From Thermogutta sp. (GTDB taxonomy: Bacteria; Planctomycetota; Planctomycetia; Pirellulales; Thermoguttaceae), in contig NZ_JACIYL010000079.1 in assembly GCF_014359955.1 (NCBI RefSeq), positions 1 through 9,881 of the forward strand: a DNA stretch of 9,881 nt, given 5' to 3'. Below, one piece after another: positions 1 through 7,350 of this stretch (positions are counted from its first letter, which is position 1; each line of letters opens with the position of its first letter). The position numbers were made by a program, and so were the translations under genes. A model generated the notes under the pieces. That model searched no databases. It was not told where the DNA came from and saw nothing but the letters and a program-made list of their open reading frames with translations.

Positions 1-467
1 GTTACCAGGGCCGATACCAGGAAGCTCTTGAGCAGTTCCGCCGCGGTGGGAGCGAGGCTGACGCATGGTACAATCTCGCCTATGTCCAGTGGGTCCGAAC
101 GGAACTCGACGCGGCACGGCAATCACTGGAAAAGGCCCTCGCAATCAACCCCGGTCACGAGCTGGCGAGGGAAAGCCTTCTGCGACTTTCCACCGGTCAA
201 TCGTTCTTCCCCGAAAATGCGATCGCCAGTCGTTCCTGGCAACCGTATCAGGACTCACCCGAACCGATTGCCGGTCCGGACGCGCAGACACCAGGCGACG
301 AGATCAAACAGGCAGCCTTTCAGGCGTCCTCGGGTACACTCCGACTCGGTCTGAGGGATCGTCCGAGCACTCAAACCCAGCTCGACGTCGCGCGATCATC
401 CTGGGCCCAGCGTATTCAAGAACAATCACAGCTCTCTTCTGTGCCCGAGCGCGAGCACCCTTACTGA
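1..467 (+). CDS. TPR-repeat protein, C-terminal part (5' end outside window)
   Basis: The frame beginning at base 3 is open from the window edge to a TGA at 465-467 and gives 154 residues with no start codon in view, so this is the tail of a longer gene. Residues 1-18 look like the end of one tetratricopeptide repeat (YQGRYQEALEQF). Residues 19-52 form a full 34-residue repeat, starting ADAWYNLAYVQ and ending ALAINPGH, with the expected W/Y, L, A, A, A and P positions. A third helix (ELARESLLRL) follows. After residue 62 the chain is a low-complexity tail rich in P, S, Q and R with no repeat. TPR domains bind other proteins; the partner cannot be told from this piece. Codon use is G/C-ending and consistent throughout. 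The stop overlaps that of the convergent hydrolase gene by 7 bases. The TPR call is firm, the cellular role unknown. Confidence 0.82.
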   Translation, partial: YQGRYQEALEQFRRGGSEADAWYNLAYVQWVRTELDAARQSLEKALAINPGHELARESLLRLSTGQSFFPENAIASRSWQPYQDSPEPIAGPDAQTPGDEIKQAAFQASSGTLRLGLRDRPSTQTQLDVARSSWAQRIQEQSQLSSVPEREHPY

Positions 468-1240
468 TCAGGCGAGGAGGCAAAAAATTTCTCGAGGATT
501 CTCCCGAGGATGGCTTCCCCCCTCGCGTTGGCGTGAACGATATCCCGTTTGAACCAGTGGATATCTTCGCCGCACGTTCGGATGTACTGCCCCCATGGTC
601 CCGTCATGTCCAGAAATCCTGTCTTTTCTTCTTCCGCGAGTTTCTTTAATCGCGTGCGAAAGCTGCTGCCCTCCGAAGGCACGTCAAAAGTCCACTCCGG
701 ATCGACGCGAGGGTCTTTGTGGCCAAAACAGGGTGTCATAAGAAGAATCTCAGGGTCCGGTTCCAGTTCTGCTCGCACTCTCCGGATGACTTCGCGCACC
801 GACTCGATATCGTCGTGATGACTGATGCCCCCGATCATGAGCAGATCGGGTCGATACTTGAGGACGTACTCGTGAAGCTGAGCAGGATCTTTGTAATACC
901 AGCACCCCGTGCTGCCGCGCACGGATGTTATCTTCTCAATATGAGCACCGGGATAGTGACGCTCGACGAGCTTTTCCCACGCAGAACGGCTTGTATCGTT
1001 GACGATGCTGTCGCCAAGCATGACCACCCGGAGGGTCCCACCGCGCCGAAGAATCTCCATTGTCCGGTCCAGGTATCGCCAACGGTCGGCCGGGGGCGTC
1101 CATTGCAATGGCGACATCTCGCTGTAAATGAAATCGATGCGTTCCAGCACTGGATCCTTGGGTTTTTCCGCTTCCTCTGCGGCCGTGAGCATACCCCAAT
1201 AGCCGATCAAAGCCAAAAACAACGATGTTTTTCGGACCAT
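461..1240 (-). CDS. Secreted SGNH/GDSL-family hydrolase
   Basis: The protein has 259 residues when started at the ATG at 1238-1240. That start is preferred to the upstream one at 1294 because a GGAGGT lies 6 bases before it and it begins directly with a signal peptide (K4, hydrophobic residues 6-19, likely cleavage near A20/A21). The SGNH blocks are in order: GDS at 76-78 with nucleophile Ser78 (block I), RGSTG at 108-112 (block II glycine), GGISH at 137-141 (block III position) and DIVH at 233-236, supplying the Asp233/His236 pair (block V). Members of this superfamily are esterases, lipases or carbohydrate acetylesterases. Export suggests an extracytoplasmic substrate, perhaps acetylated polysaccharide (inference). 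Block III lacks the usual GxND asparagine. The gene is convergent with and overlaps the TPR gene. The fold call is fairly sure; the substrate is unknown. Confidence 0.82.
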   Translation of the reverse strand: MVRKTSLFLALIGYWGMLTAAEEAEKPKDPVLERIDFIYSEMSPLQWTPPADRWRYLDRTMEILRRGGTLRVVMLGDSIVNDTSRSAWEKLVERHYPGAHIEKITSVRGSTGCWYYKDPAQLHEYVLKYRPDLLMIGGISHHDDIESVREVIRRVRAELEPDPEILLMTPCFGHKDPRVDPEWTFDVPSEGSSFRTRLKKLAEEEKTGFLDMTGPWGQYIRTCGEDIHWFKRDIVHANARGEAILGRILEKFFASSPDQ

Positions 1241-1246
1241 CGCTAC

Positions 1247-1252
1247 ACCTCC
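1247..1252 (-). promoter_or_regulatory. Ribosome binding site fixing the SGNH hydrolase start
   Basis: Read on the minus strand this is GGAGGT, six bases before the ATG at 1238-1240. It supports the 259-residue form of the hydrolase, which opens with a signal peptide, over the in-frame start 54 bases further upstream, which would place a non-hydrophobic 18-residue extension before it. Confidence 0.7.
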
Positions 1253-1318
1253 AGTATCTCGAGAACAAATGAGCCGCCAAAGTCCGTTGACCACGCCATC
1301 GCTGAAGACATCGGCGCG

Positions 1319-1538
1319 CTATGCTTCGCCAAGATTAGCCAGTCTGCCGATTGGACGCCAGTAGGCCGACATGAAACGGCGGATCAGCTCAAAGGCTCCC
1401 CGGTCGCCGCGTACCGGTTCAGACTTCCTTGCCCGCAGGCTTTCTTCGAACTCTGTCTCGTTTCGGGAGAAGAGCCACGAACACAGCAGCCCACGGTAAC
1501 GCGCAAAAAAAATGCCAAACCCAAAATCCAGAGCTCAT
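1319..1538 (-). pseudogene. Possible small ORF interrupted at a T8 run
   Basis: No known family is recognised. On the minus strand the frame ending at the TAG at 1319-1321 is open for 71 codons, back to a TGA at 1535-1537. It has strongly G/C-ending codons and a protein-like C-terminus (residues such as FELIRRFMSAYWRPIGRL), but no plausible start codon at its beginning. An ATG at 1536-1538 opens a different frame (MSSGFWVWHFF) that meets eight consecutive T at 1512-1505. Removing one T joins the two into a single 72-residue frame: an aromatic, hydrophobic start followed by a basic and acidic body. Unmodified, the ATG frame gives only 39 residues. It could be a real small gene with a sequencing slip, a decayed gene, or chance. 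It lies between tRNA-Leu and the hydrolase on the same strand and ends 78 bases before the hydrolase start. No good ribosome binding site is visible. Confidence 0.3.
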
Positions 1539-1645
1539 GCCGCGGGATGACTCCGAATGCCGGAGCGCTACGCGGCCGCAGACGAGTCGAAACAGTTTAG
1601 ACGCTCAGATATTACTGTCCGCTGAAGTTCCGCCGATGGTGCGAG

Positions 1646-1728
1646 TGCCGGAGGTGGGAGTTGAACCCACACGGCCCGAAGGCCACTGGATTTTGAGTCC
1701 AGCGCGTCTGCCATTCCGCCACTCCGGC
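1646..1728 (-). tRNA. tRNA-Leu, anticodon CAA (decodes UUG)
   Basis: The minus strand folds into a class II tRNA of 83 nt. The acceptor stem is GCCGGAG (1728-1722) with CTCCGGC (1653-1647) and discriminator A at 1646. The anticodon stem is CTGGA/TCCAG with loop CTCAAAA, placing CAA at 1695-1693. A long variable arm (about TGGCCTTCGGGCCG) is diagnostic for Leu/Ser-type tRNAs, and the T arm GTGGG-TTCAACT-CCCAC is perfect. The D arm follows the usual GGCGGAATGGCAGACGCGC pattern of bacterial tRNA-Leu. The 3' CCA is not encoded (the next bases are CTC), so it must be added after transcription. I see no convincing promoter upstream and no T-tract terminator directly downstream. Confidence 0.96.
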
Positions 1729-2206
1729 CAATTGTTCCCCCGCGCAACCCGTGCGCTGCCGCGCCGGTGTTCGTTACCACACCCGGCGGCGATGGTGACA
1801 ACCTTTCCGGTCAAGGTACGGGCAGAGTTGCCCCCCGCGCGGTCAACAGCCAGGTGTGCCATTTTTTGCGTTTCTTAAGTATGCTCCCAACTCGGCGAGA
1901 TGGCAAGTCCCGGTCCAGCCTGAACGCAAAGGCTGCCACACAAGTTTTTGCGTGTCAATAACTTACGCGCCACGTTGCGAAATGAGGCGTGATTGCCAGT
2001 AGCCTTGCGATATGGTACACTGAAGGTTTCGAATACCTCTGAAGCGGAGCCCGAAGGCCTCGCCGGCCAGCTTCCAGCAGAAGATTTCCTTCCTGCGATG
2101 GAGGATGGCGGTGCGGCGAGATCGAGGGGCCTTCCGCGCAATAACAGCCAGGAGAGGCTCATTTTCGTAGAGAGCTCCCACCTCACGGTTACGGATACGT
2201 GTGATT
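1729..2206. other. Intergenic region and gyrA leader
   Basis: No gene is supported in this 478-base gap between the divergent tRNA-Leu and gyrA. Short frames on both strands lack ribosome binding sites, and one (starting TTG at 1993) runs through the promoter candidate. The right half holds the gyrA promoter candidate at 1993-2021, followed by an untranslated leader of about 180 bases. Near its start the leader has an inverted repeat: GAAGC at 2041-2045 with GCTTC at 2070-2074, enclosing GGCC-TCGCC-GGCC at 2056-2068. The hairpin is imperfect (a 10-base bulge) and no T-tract follows it. Confidence 0.5.
1993..2021 (+). promoter_or_regulatory. Sigma-70-type promoter candidate for gyrA
   Basis: TTGCCA (1993-1998) and TACACT (2016-2021) are separated by exactly 17 bases. 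The -35 box matches the consensus at 5 of 6 positions and the -10 at 4 of 6. TGG directly before the -10 box makes it an extended -10 promoter. Transcription would begin near 2028, leaving a leader of about 180 bases before gyrA. The call is by motif only. Confidence 0.5.
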
Positions 2207-4984
2207 ATGTCTGACGCAACGGATCTTCCTGAAGCGGAAAATACTGGCCAAACGAGCGGAGACATTGCAGCCGGTGGCAACGGCGACGGCAGCCGCTTGA
2301 TTCCTCTTCCCATCGAGGATGAGCTCAAGTCCAGTTACCTCACCTATGCGATGAGCGTCATCGTCAGTCGGGCGTTGCCCGACGTCCGCGACGGTCTCAA
2401 ACCCTCGCAGCGTCGTATCCTGGTGGCGATGAACGACCTGAACCTGACGCCTGGTGCGGCACGGGTCAAATGTGCGAAGATCTGCGGTGACACGAGCGGA
2501 AACTACCACCCTCACGGCGAGAGTGTCATCTACCCGACGCTTGTCCGCATGGCGCAGGAATGGAACATGCGCTACGTGCTCATCGACAAGCAGGGAAATT
2601 TCGGGTCGATTGCCGGTCTGCCTCCGGCGGCCATGCGTTACACAGAGGCCCGACTGTCGCCGTATGCCGCGATGATGCTGGAAGATCTGGAGCTGGACAC
2701 GGTCGACTTTGTTCCCACATACGACGAGCGGCGTCTCGAACCCACCGTTCTTCCGTCCAAATTCCCCAATCTGCTCGTGAACGGGGCCACCGGGATCGCG
2801 GTGGGGATGTCCACCGAGATTCCCCCCCACAATCTCACCGAGATCTGCGATGCTCTCATCGCACTCATTGATGATCCCGACATTACCATCGATGAACTGA
2901 TGGACATCGTTCCCGGACCAGATTTCCCAACCGGGGGCATCATCTGCGGTCGCCGGGGAATCCGTCAGGGTTATTTGACAGGTCACGGGACAATCGTTAT
3001 CCGTGCACGGGCTGTTATCGAAGAATATCGCGACAATCGTTATCGCATTATTATTAAAGAAATTCCTTTCCAGCAGCAGCGCGATAAAATCGAGGAGCGC
3101 ATTGCGGAACTCGTCACCGAGGGCAAGATATCCGGAATTGCGAATATCCGCAACGAAAGCGACCTGAAAGAGCCCGTTCGCATCGTTCTGGAATTGAAGC
3201 GCGATGCCGACCCGGAAATCGTGCTCAATCAACTCTATGAATATTCCCCTCTACAGCAGACATATTCCATCAATCTTCTGGCACTTGTTGACGGCAAACC
3301 CCGTCTGCTCAATTTCAAGGAGCTTCTCCAGGAGTTTGTGCGTCACCGCGTGACGGTCATCCGTCGCAAGACACAGCACCTGCTCTCCAAGGCCCGCCAG
3401 CGGAAACACACTGTCGAGGGGCTTCTCCTCGCTCTCGCTAACATCGACGAAGTGATTCGTGTGATCCGGACGTCAGAAACCCAGGCCCAGGCGAAGGAAC
3501 GGCTCATGGCGATCGCCTGTCCTGCGGCCATGCTTGCGCGGGCACTGGGCGAAGAAGGCTTTGCCCAATTCCAGAAAGAACGTGGAGTCGCCGAGGAGTA
3601 TTTCCTCACTCCGGTTCAGGCAGACGCCATCCTGCGGATGACACTGGGGCATCTCGTTAACCTCGAACAGGAAAAACTGGCGTCAGAGCACCGCAGTTTA
3701 TTGGAGAATATTAAAGAATATAATCGAATCCTGTCTGACGAGAAAAATATCCTTGAGATTATCAAGCAGGAGTTGACCGAAATAAAGAACAAGTACGGGG
3801 ATCCGCGCCGCACGGAAATTTCCGATCAAGAGGTGGGCGCTTTCAATATCGAAGAACTGATCCCCGACGAGATGATGGTCGTGTCGATCAGTTCCGCGGG
3901 ATATATCAAGCGGACCCCCGTATCGGCCTATCGCGCGCAGCGAAGGGGCGGCAAGGGTTTGAAAGGTGCTCGGGTGGATGATGAAGATCCCATCGAGCAT
4001 GTTTTTCTCGCGGGAACTCACGACTATCTTCTGTTTTTCACAAATCTTGGTCGCGTGCACTGGCGAAAAGTTTACGAACTTCCGGAACTCCCTCGTGACG
4101 CCAAGGGACGCGCTATCGTGAACCTCCTCAACCTTCAACCGGAAGAAAAGGTTGCCGCCTGCCGGCCTGTTCGCGATTTTTCGCTACCTGATCATTACCT
4201 CCTCTTTGCAACAGCCCGGGGACTCGTGAAAAAGACCGCGCTCTCAGCCTACGGCCGGCCCGTCCGTGGCGGAATTATCGCCCTCAAACTGCGTGAAGGC
4301 GACGAGCTTGTCGGAGCTGTGGTCACCAAAAAAGGGGACGAAGTGCTTTTGGCCACCGAAAAAGGCATGGCCATCCGGTTTCGCGAATCGGATGTACGTC
4401 CGATGGGCCGCGCCGCTGCCGGAGTCAAGGGCATTTCGCTGATGGATGATGACCGAGTCGTCGGTTTGGTTGTCGCGGAGCCGGACGCTTGCCTGCTCAC
4501 GGTGTGTGCCCACGGCTATGGCAAACGCACTCCCATTGGAGCCAGCACTGCGGGCCCAGTCACGGACGAGGACCTTGAAAAGCCTGAACAAGAAACGGAA
4601 ACGAGCGCCGCCGACGAGGAGCTACCGGAGGAAGAAACCCCGGTCGAGGAGCCGGAAGGAGCGGAAAGTGAGGGAGGTGACGAAGGAGAGGTCGGCTCTC
4701 AGTTCTATTACCGGACGCAGCGCCGCGGCGGGAAAGGAATCCGCGACATCAAGACCGATGCCCGAAACGGCCCCGTCGTGGGAGTGGCCGTCGTGCACGA
4801 CGACGATGAGATTCTCATGATGACGGCTAAGGGTAAAACACAGCGATTGCGGGTCAGTGAGATCCGGCTTGTCGGCCGAAACACAAAGGGTGTCCGCTTG
4901 ATGACGCTGGACGAAGGGGACACCGTTGTGGCGGTCAAGCGGATCCCCGCGGAACCGGGCAACTCCACCGACAACCGCGAATGA
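2207..4984 (+). CDS. gyrA: DNA gyrase subunit A
   Basis: This is the breakage-reunion subunit of the A2B2 type II topoisomerase that introduces negative supercoils using ATP. It has 925 residues from the ATG at 2207; an in-frame GTG at 2201 would add two residues, and the ribosome binding site is weak either way. Residues 41-70 hold the family opening ([20 protein letters not shown]). The quinolone region has HPHGES at 101-106, and the catalytic tyrosine is Tyr145 in [10 protein letters not shown], aligned with E. coli Tyr122. The C-terminal beta-pinwheel starts near 570 with the GyrA box QRRGGKG at 578-584, which separates GyrA from ParC. A second QRRGGKG lies at 838-844, after an acidic insert at 787-828. 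Ser106 matches E. coli Ser83; Pro110 stands where E. coli has Asp87. The C-terminal tail is short. gyrB is not adjacent in this window. Confidence 0.97.
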   Translation: MSDATDLPEAENTGQTSGDIAAGGNGDGSRLIPLPIEDELKSSYLTYAMSVIVSRALPDVRDGLKPSQRRILVAMNDLNLTPGAARVKCAKICGDTSGNYHPHGESVIYPTLVRMAQEWNMRYVLIDKQGNFGSIAGLPPAAMRYTEARLSPYAAMMLEDLELDTVDFVPTYDERRLEPTVLPSKFPNLLVNGATGIAVGMSTEIPPHNLTEICDALIALIDDPDITIDELMDIVPGPDFPTGGIICGRRGIRQGYLTGHGTIVIRARAVIEEYRDNRYRIIIKEIPFQQQRDKIEERIAELVTEGKISGIANIRNESDLKEPVRIVLELKRDADPEIVLNQLYEYSPLQQTYSINLLALVDGKPRLLNFKELLQEFVRHRVTVIRRKTQHLLSKARQRKHTVEGLLLALANIDEVIRVIRTSETQAQAKERLMAIACPAAMLARALGEEGFAQFQKERGVAEEYFLTPVQADAILRMTLGHLVNLEQEKLASEHRSLLENIKEYNRILSDEKNILEIIKQELTEIKNKYGDPRRTEISDQEVGAFNIEELIPDEMMVVSISSAGYIKRTPVSAYRAQRRGGKGLKGARVDDEDPIEHVFLAGTHDYLLFFTNLGRVHWRKVYELPELPRDAKGRAIVNLLNLQPEEKVAACRPVRDFSLPDHYLLFATARGLVKKTALSAYGRPVRGGIIALKLREGDELVGAVVTKKGDEVLLATEKGMAIRFRESDVRPMGRAAAGVKGISLMDDDRVVGLVVAEPDACLLTVCAHGYGKRTPIGASTAGPVTDEDLEKPEQETETSAADEELPEEETPVEEPEGAESEGGDEGEVGSQFYYRTQRRGGKGIRDIKTDARNGPVVGVAVVHDDDEILMMTAKGKTQRLRVSEIRLVGRNTKGVRLMTLDEGDTVVAVKRIPAEPGNSTDNRE

Positions 4985-5260
4985 GCTTTCACGCGCAGGA
5001 TTGAACAACGCTCGCAAGAATGAGACCGGCTAACACGGTCGGCTGTGGTCTTAATCAGGCTTACCGGGGAGTTAGTTCTTGGTCACAGAAGAAATAAGAC
5101 GCGGATTGCGCTTCGATTAAAGGCCGCCACCCCAAGGCAATTGGCAGTTTTCTTTTCTCAAGGGGTGTTCGCCTGATGGTTGTCCACCATTCCGGCCGGA
5201 CGTACACTCATGGTTATCTGTCGGAAACCACAACGTGGCGGGTAAACGCGGGAACAAAGG
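4985..5260. other. Intergenic region after gyrA with inverted repeats
   Basis: No gene is supported here. GACCG (5024-5028) and CGGTC (5036-5040) form a 5-bp hairpin about 40 bases after the gyrA stop, but no T-run follows. CTGTG (5043-5047) can pair with CACAG (5084-5088), and GTCTTA (5048-5053) with TAAGAC (5095-5100). These last two pairings cross, so they are either alternatives or a pseudoknot. CCAA-GGCAA-TTGG (5132-5144) is followed by the T-rich tract 5148-5156 and is the best, though weak, terminator candidate. The right end carries the promoter candidate for the next gene. Confidence 0.35.
5180..5208 (+). promoter_or_regulatory. Sigma-70-type promoter candidate for the SDR gene
   Basis: TTGTCC (5180-5185) and TACACT (5203-5208) lie 17 bases apart. 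The -10 box is identical to that of the gyrA promoter candidate and the spacing is the same. Transcription would begin near 5215, about 46 bases before the reductase start, and could extend through the beta-helix and sulfatase genes. The call is by motif only. Confidence 0.4.
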
Positions 5261-6235
5261 ATGGCCGAACGAGCTCTAATCACAGGAGTGACGGGGTTTG
5301 TCGGGCGGCACTTATGTCAGCACCTGATGAACCAGGGAGATGAAGTAGCGGGCATTGCGAACACATGGCAAGAATCTTTAGTATCTTGGGGCGAGCTTCC
5401 TGAATCGCGAAACGTGCTTTTCTGGGACCTTGCAAAACCCGGAGGCCCTCCACGCGATGTTGTTGACTTTCTCGGCACTTTTCGCCCGACCGTGATTTAC
5501 CATCTTGCGGCCATCTCCGTGCCGGAAATGTGCGGGGACACGCAGCCCACCGACCTCGCCTGGGCGGTCAATGTGGAAGGAACACGGCGGCTTGTGGAGC
5601 TCGCGCTTTCTCTTTCGGAACCACCGCGATTTATTTTTGCCAGCACGAGTCACGTTTATCGCGTGCCGCAGGACGGAATCACGTTCGTTGACGAGACCTA
5701 TCCGGTGCAACCCCGTAACCCCTACGGACAAACAAAACTTGCAGCCGAAGAAATCCTCCTGGAAGCTCATCAGAGAAAGAGACTTCCTGTTATCATCGTT
5801 CGCGCGTTTCCCCATACGGGGCCGGGGCAGTCAGAAAAGATGATGTTACCCGCCTGGGCGGCCCAGTTCGCTCGGGGAGACTCGCCCGTTAAAATTCACA
5901 CATCACAGGCCGTGATCGATCTTTGCGACGTCCGCGACGTGGTTCGCGCGTACCGTCTTTTGGCTGAGAAGGGCCAGCCGGGCAACATTTATCTGGTGGG
6001 CTCCGGAGTTCCCCGCACCAGCGGCGAGGTCTTTCGACTTCTTCATAGGCTGGCCGATCCCGCTCGGCCGGTGATTGAAATACGGCCCGGTCTGAAGTAT
6101 GATCCGATCGCACGCATCGACAAGCTCGCGCGAACAATCGGGTGGAAGCCGGAAATGCCCCTCGAAACAACCGTGCGCGACACATACCACTGGTGGCTTG
6201 ACCGCGTCAAAAAAGGTTCTATTGGGCAGCCTTGA
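5261..6235 (+). CDS. Extended SDR, GDP-4-dehydro-6-deoxy-D-mannose reductase-like
   Basis: The protein has 324 residues, the usual length for an extended short-chain dehydrogenase/reductase. The Rossmann NAD(P)-binding motif is at 9-15 (GVTGFVG), with HLAA at 81-84. The catalytic residues sit in ASTSHVY at 127-133 and YGQTK at 155-159 (Tyr155, Lys159). The stretch RAFPHTGPGQ at 181-190 and the later DVRDVVRAYRLL at 223-234 resemble the Rmd-type reductases, which reduce GDP-4-dehydro-6-deoxy-D-mannose to GDP-D-rhamnose. Related members are epimerases or dehydratases (e.g. GDP-mannose 4,6-dehydratase, UDP-glucose 4-epimerase), so the substrate is not certain. No signal peptide is present; it should act in the cytoplasm on a nucleotide sugar. 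It heads the group with the beta-helix gene (41-bp gap) and the sulfatase. The start has a modest GGGA about 9 bases upstream. Confidence 0.82.
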   Translation: MAERALITGVTGFVGRHLCQHLMNQGDEVAGIANTWQESLVSWGELPESRNVLFWDLAKPGGPPRDVVDFLGTFRPTVIYHLAAISVPEMCGDTQPTDLAWAVNVEGTRRLVELALSLSEPPRFIFASTSHVYRVPQDGITFVDETYPVQPRNPYGQTKLAAEEILLEAHQRKRLPVIIVRAFPHTGPGQSEKMMLPAWAAQFARGDSPVKIHTSQAVIDLCDVRDVVRAYRLLAEKGQPGNIYLVGSGVPRTSGEVFRLLHRLADPARPVIEIRPGLKYDPIARIDKLARTIGWKPEMPLETTVRDTYHWWLDRVKKGSIGQP

Positions 6236-6276
6236 TATTTTGATATTCGCCAAATTCCCGACCACGAGGAACTCTT

Positions 6277-7350
6277 ATGAAAATTGCAAAAAATTCGCCA
6301 AACGTTCTCGCGCTCTTGCCGCCGTTTTATCGCGAATTAGTAATCTTACTGCTGATACTACAGACCACGGTAGTTGGCGTCGCCTGGGCTTCCAACGAAG
6401 TGGTTGAAATTCATGTTTCACCGCACGGGCGAGATTCATCACCGGGGACCGCTGAGCAACCTGTAGCGTCGCTGGAGCGGGCGATCGAACTCGTACGCAA
6501 CGTCCGTAACAAGAAGGGACCAAACATTGATATTAACGTTGTGCTCGACGACGGTGTGTATCGCCTGGAGCACCCGCTTATCATCACTCCTACGGAAAAT
6601 CCGGGACCTGGTCATCTCCGCTTTATCGCGGCGAATGTCGGCAAGGCGGTGGTGAGCGGAGGTCGTCTTCTCACCGGCTGGAAACAAGTGGCCCAACACT
6701 GGGAAGTGGCCATTCCTTCCGTCAACAACCAACCTCTTTTGACGAGGGAACTCTTTATCAATGGGCGCAGGGCTGTTCGGGCGCGCACCCCCAACAGCGG
6801 CTTTTTCCGAATCGATCGCCCGGGTCCCGACAAGAGGACGAGTCTCTTCATCCGACCTGAAGACGCGTGGGCGTTTGAAGGCAATATCGCGGGTTGTGAA
6901 TTCGTCTATCTTCACGACTGGTCCACGTCCCGCGTGAAGATTTTGTCGTTTGATCCTCAAACTTTACAGGTTGTTTTCAGCCAGAGGGTCGGTTGTTCTG
7001 CACCTCATTATGAGATCGGCCACTGGCCGCACGCCCGATATTTCCTGGAAAACGGTGAACGGATGCTCGATCAGCCAGGTGAATGGCGGCTCGACACAGA
7101 AAAGGCGTCATCATGTATCTGCCCCAGCCTGGTGAGAGCCTGCAGAGGATCGAGGCGGTCGTGCCTGTTTTGGAAGCACTCGCGCAGATCAGGGGTGACA
7201 GCTCGAGCGGCGTACCGGTACGCCATGTTCACTGGCAGGGAATTGTCTTCGAGCATTGCCGGTTCGATCTGCCGGCTGCGGGTTATGCGGCCGGGCAGGC
7301 CACCATTTATGAGCCTCGGCGAGGTCCACAATCGACAGGGCGAGAAATGA
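6277..7350 (+). CDS. Secreted beta-helix protein, N-terminal fragment (frameshifted gene)
   Basis: The first 276 codons (to about 7104) are the N-terminal half of a right-handed parallel beta-helix protein. The last 81 codons, to the stop at 7348-7350, are out-of-frame sequence without family character. The start is supported by GAGGA six bases upstream and by a signal peptide (hydrophobic 21-37, likely cleavage after A38 in VAWAS). Then comes the opening typical of these carbohydrate enzymes, HVSPHGRDSSPGT at 46-58, followed by DDGVYRLEHPL, VVSGGRLLTGWK and RELFINGRRAVRARTPN. The pattern matches GH141-like or related beta-helix glycan enzymes, whose known members include fucosidase and xylanase activities. 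Joined to the next fragment it would make a 643-residue protein. Activity is doubtful unless the frameshift is a sequencing error. It lies in the same direction as the reductase upstream. Confidence 0.75.
   Translation: MKIAKNSPNVLALLPPFYRELVILLLILQTTVVGVAWASNEVVEIHVSPHGRDSSPGTAEQPVASLERAIELVRNVRNKKGPNIDINVVLDDGVYRLEHPLIITPTENPGPGHLRFIAANVGKAVVSGGRLLTGWKQVAQHWEVAIPSVNNQPLLTRELFINGRRAVRARTPNSGFFRIDRPGPDKRTSLFIRPEDAWAFEGNIAGCEFVYLHDWSTSRVKILSFDPQTLQVVFSQRVGCSAPHYEIGHWPHARYFLENGERMLDQPGEWRLDTEKASSCICPSLVRACRGSRRSCLFWKHSRRSGVTARAAYRYAMFTGRELSSSIAGSICRLRVMRPGRPPFMSLGEVHNRQGEK

Noticed and set aside
28..649. Plus-strand frames of 108 and 194 codons at the left end
   Set aside because: They are out-of-frame readings of the TPR gene tail and of the antisense strand of the hydrolase; the frame from base 3 carries the true TPR pattern.
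1551..1565. CTCCG-AATGC-CGGAG hairpin as a terminator for tRNA-Leu
   Set aside because: The stem is perfect but only 5 bp, and no T-tract follows it on the minus strand; the T8 run at 1512-1505 is 39 bases away without a hairpin directly before it.
719..1600. 293-codon plus-strand frame across the SGNH hydrolase and its upstream region
   Set aside because: It is antisense to the hydrolase, whose catalytic motifs and signal peptide are clear; the translation has no family character and no ribosome binding site.
1568..1862. Two minus-strand frames of 77 and 85 codons over the tRNA
   Set aside because: They are translations of tRNA-Leu itself (stretches like GGMADALDSKSSGL are a well-known artefact of reading through tRNA-Leu genes).
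1993..2214. 73-codon frame ending over the gyrA start (possible leader peptide)
   Set aside because: It begins with TTG inside the -35 promoter candidate, has no ribosome binding site and weak codon bias; the overlap with the gyrA ATG is probably chance.
2189..3232. 347-codon minus-strand frame opposite gyrA
   Set aside because: It is a shadow of the gyrA coding bias; gyrA is certain and the antisense product shows no recognisable domain.
5176..5343. 55-codon frame starting ATG at 5176 before the SDR gene
   Set aside because: GGGG upstream gives a fair ribosome site, but the frame runs into the reductase gene out of frame and the product has no family character.
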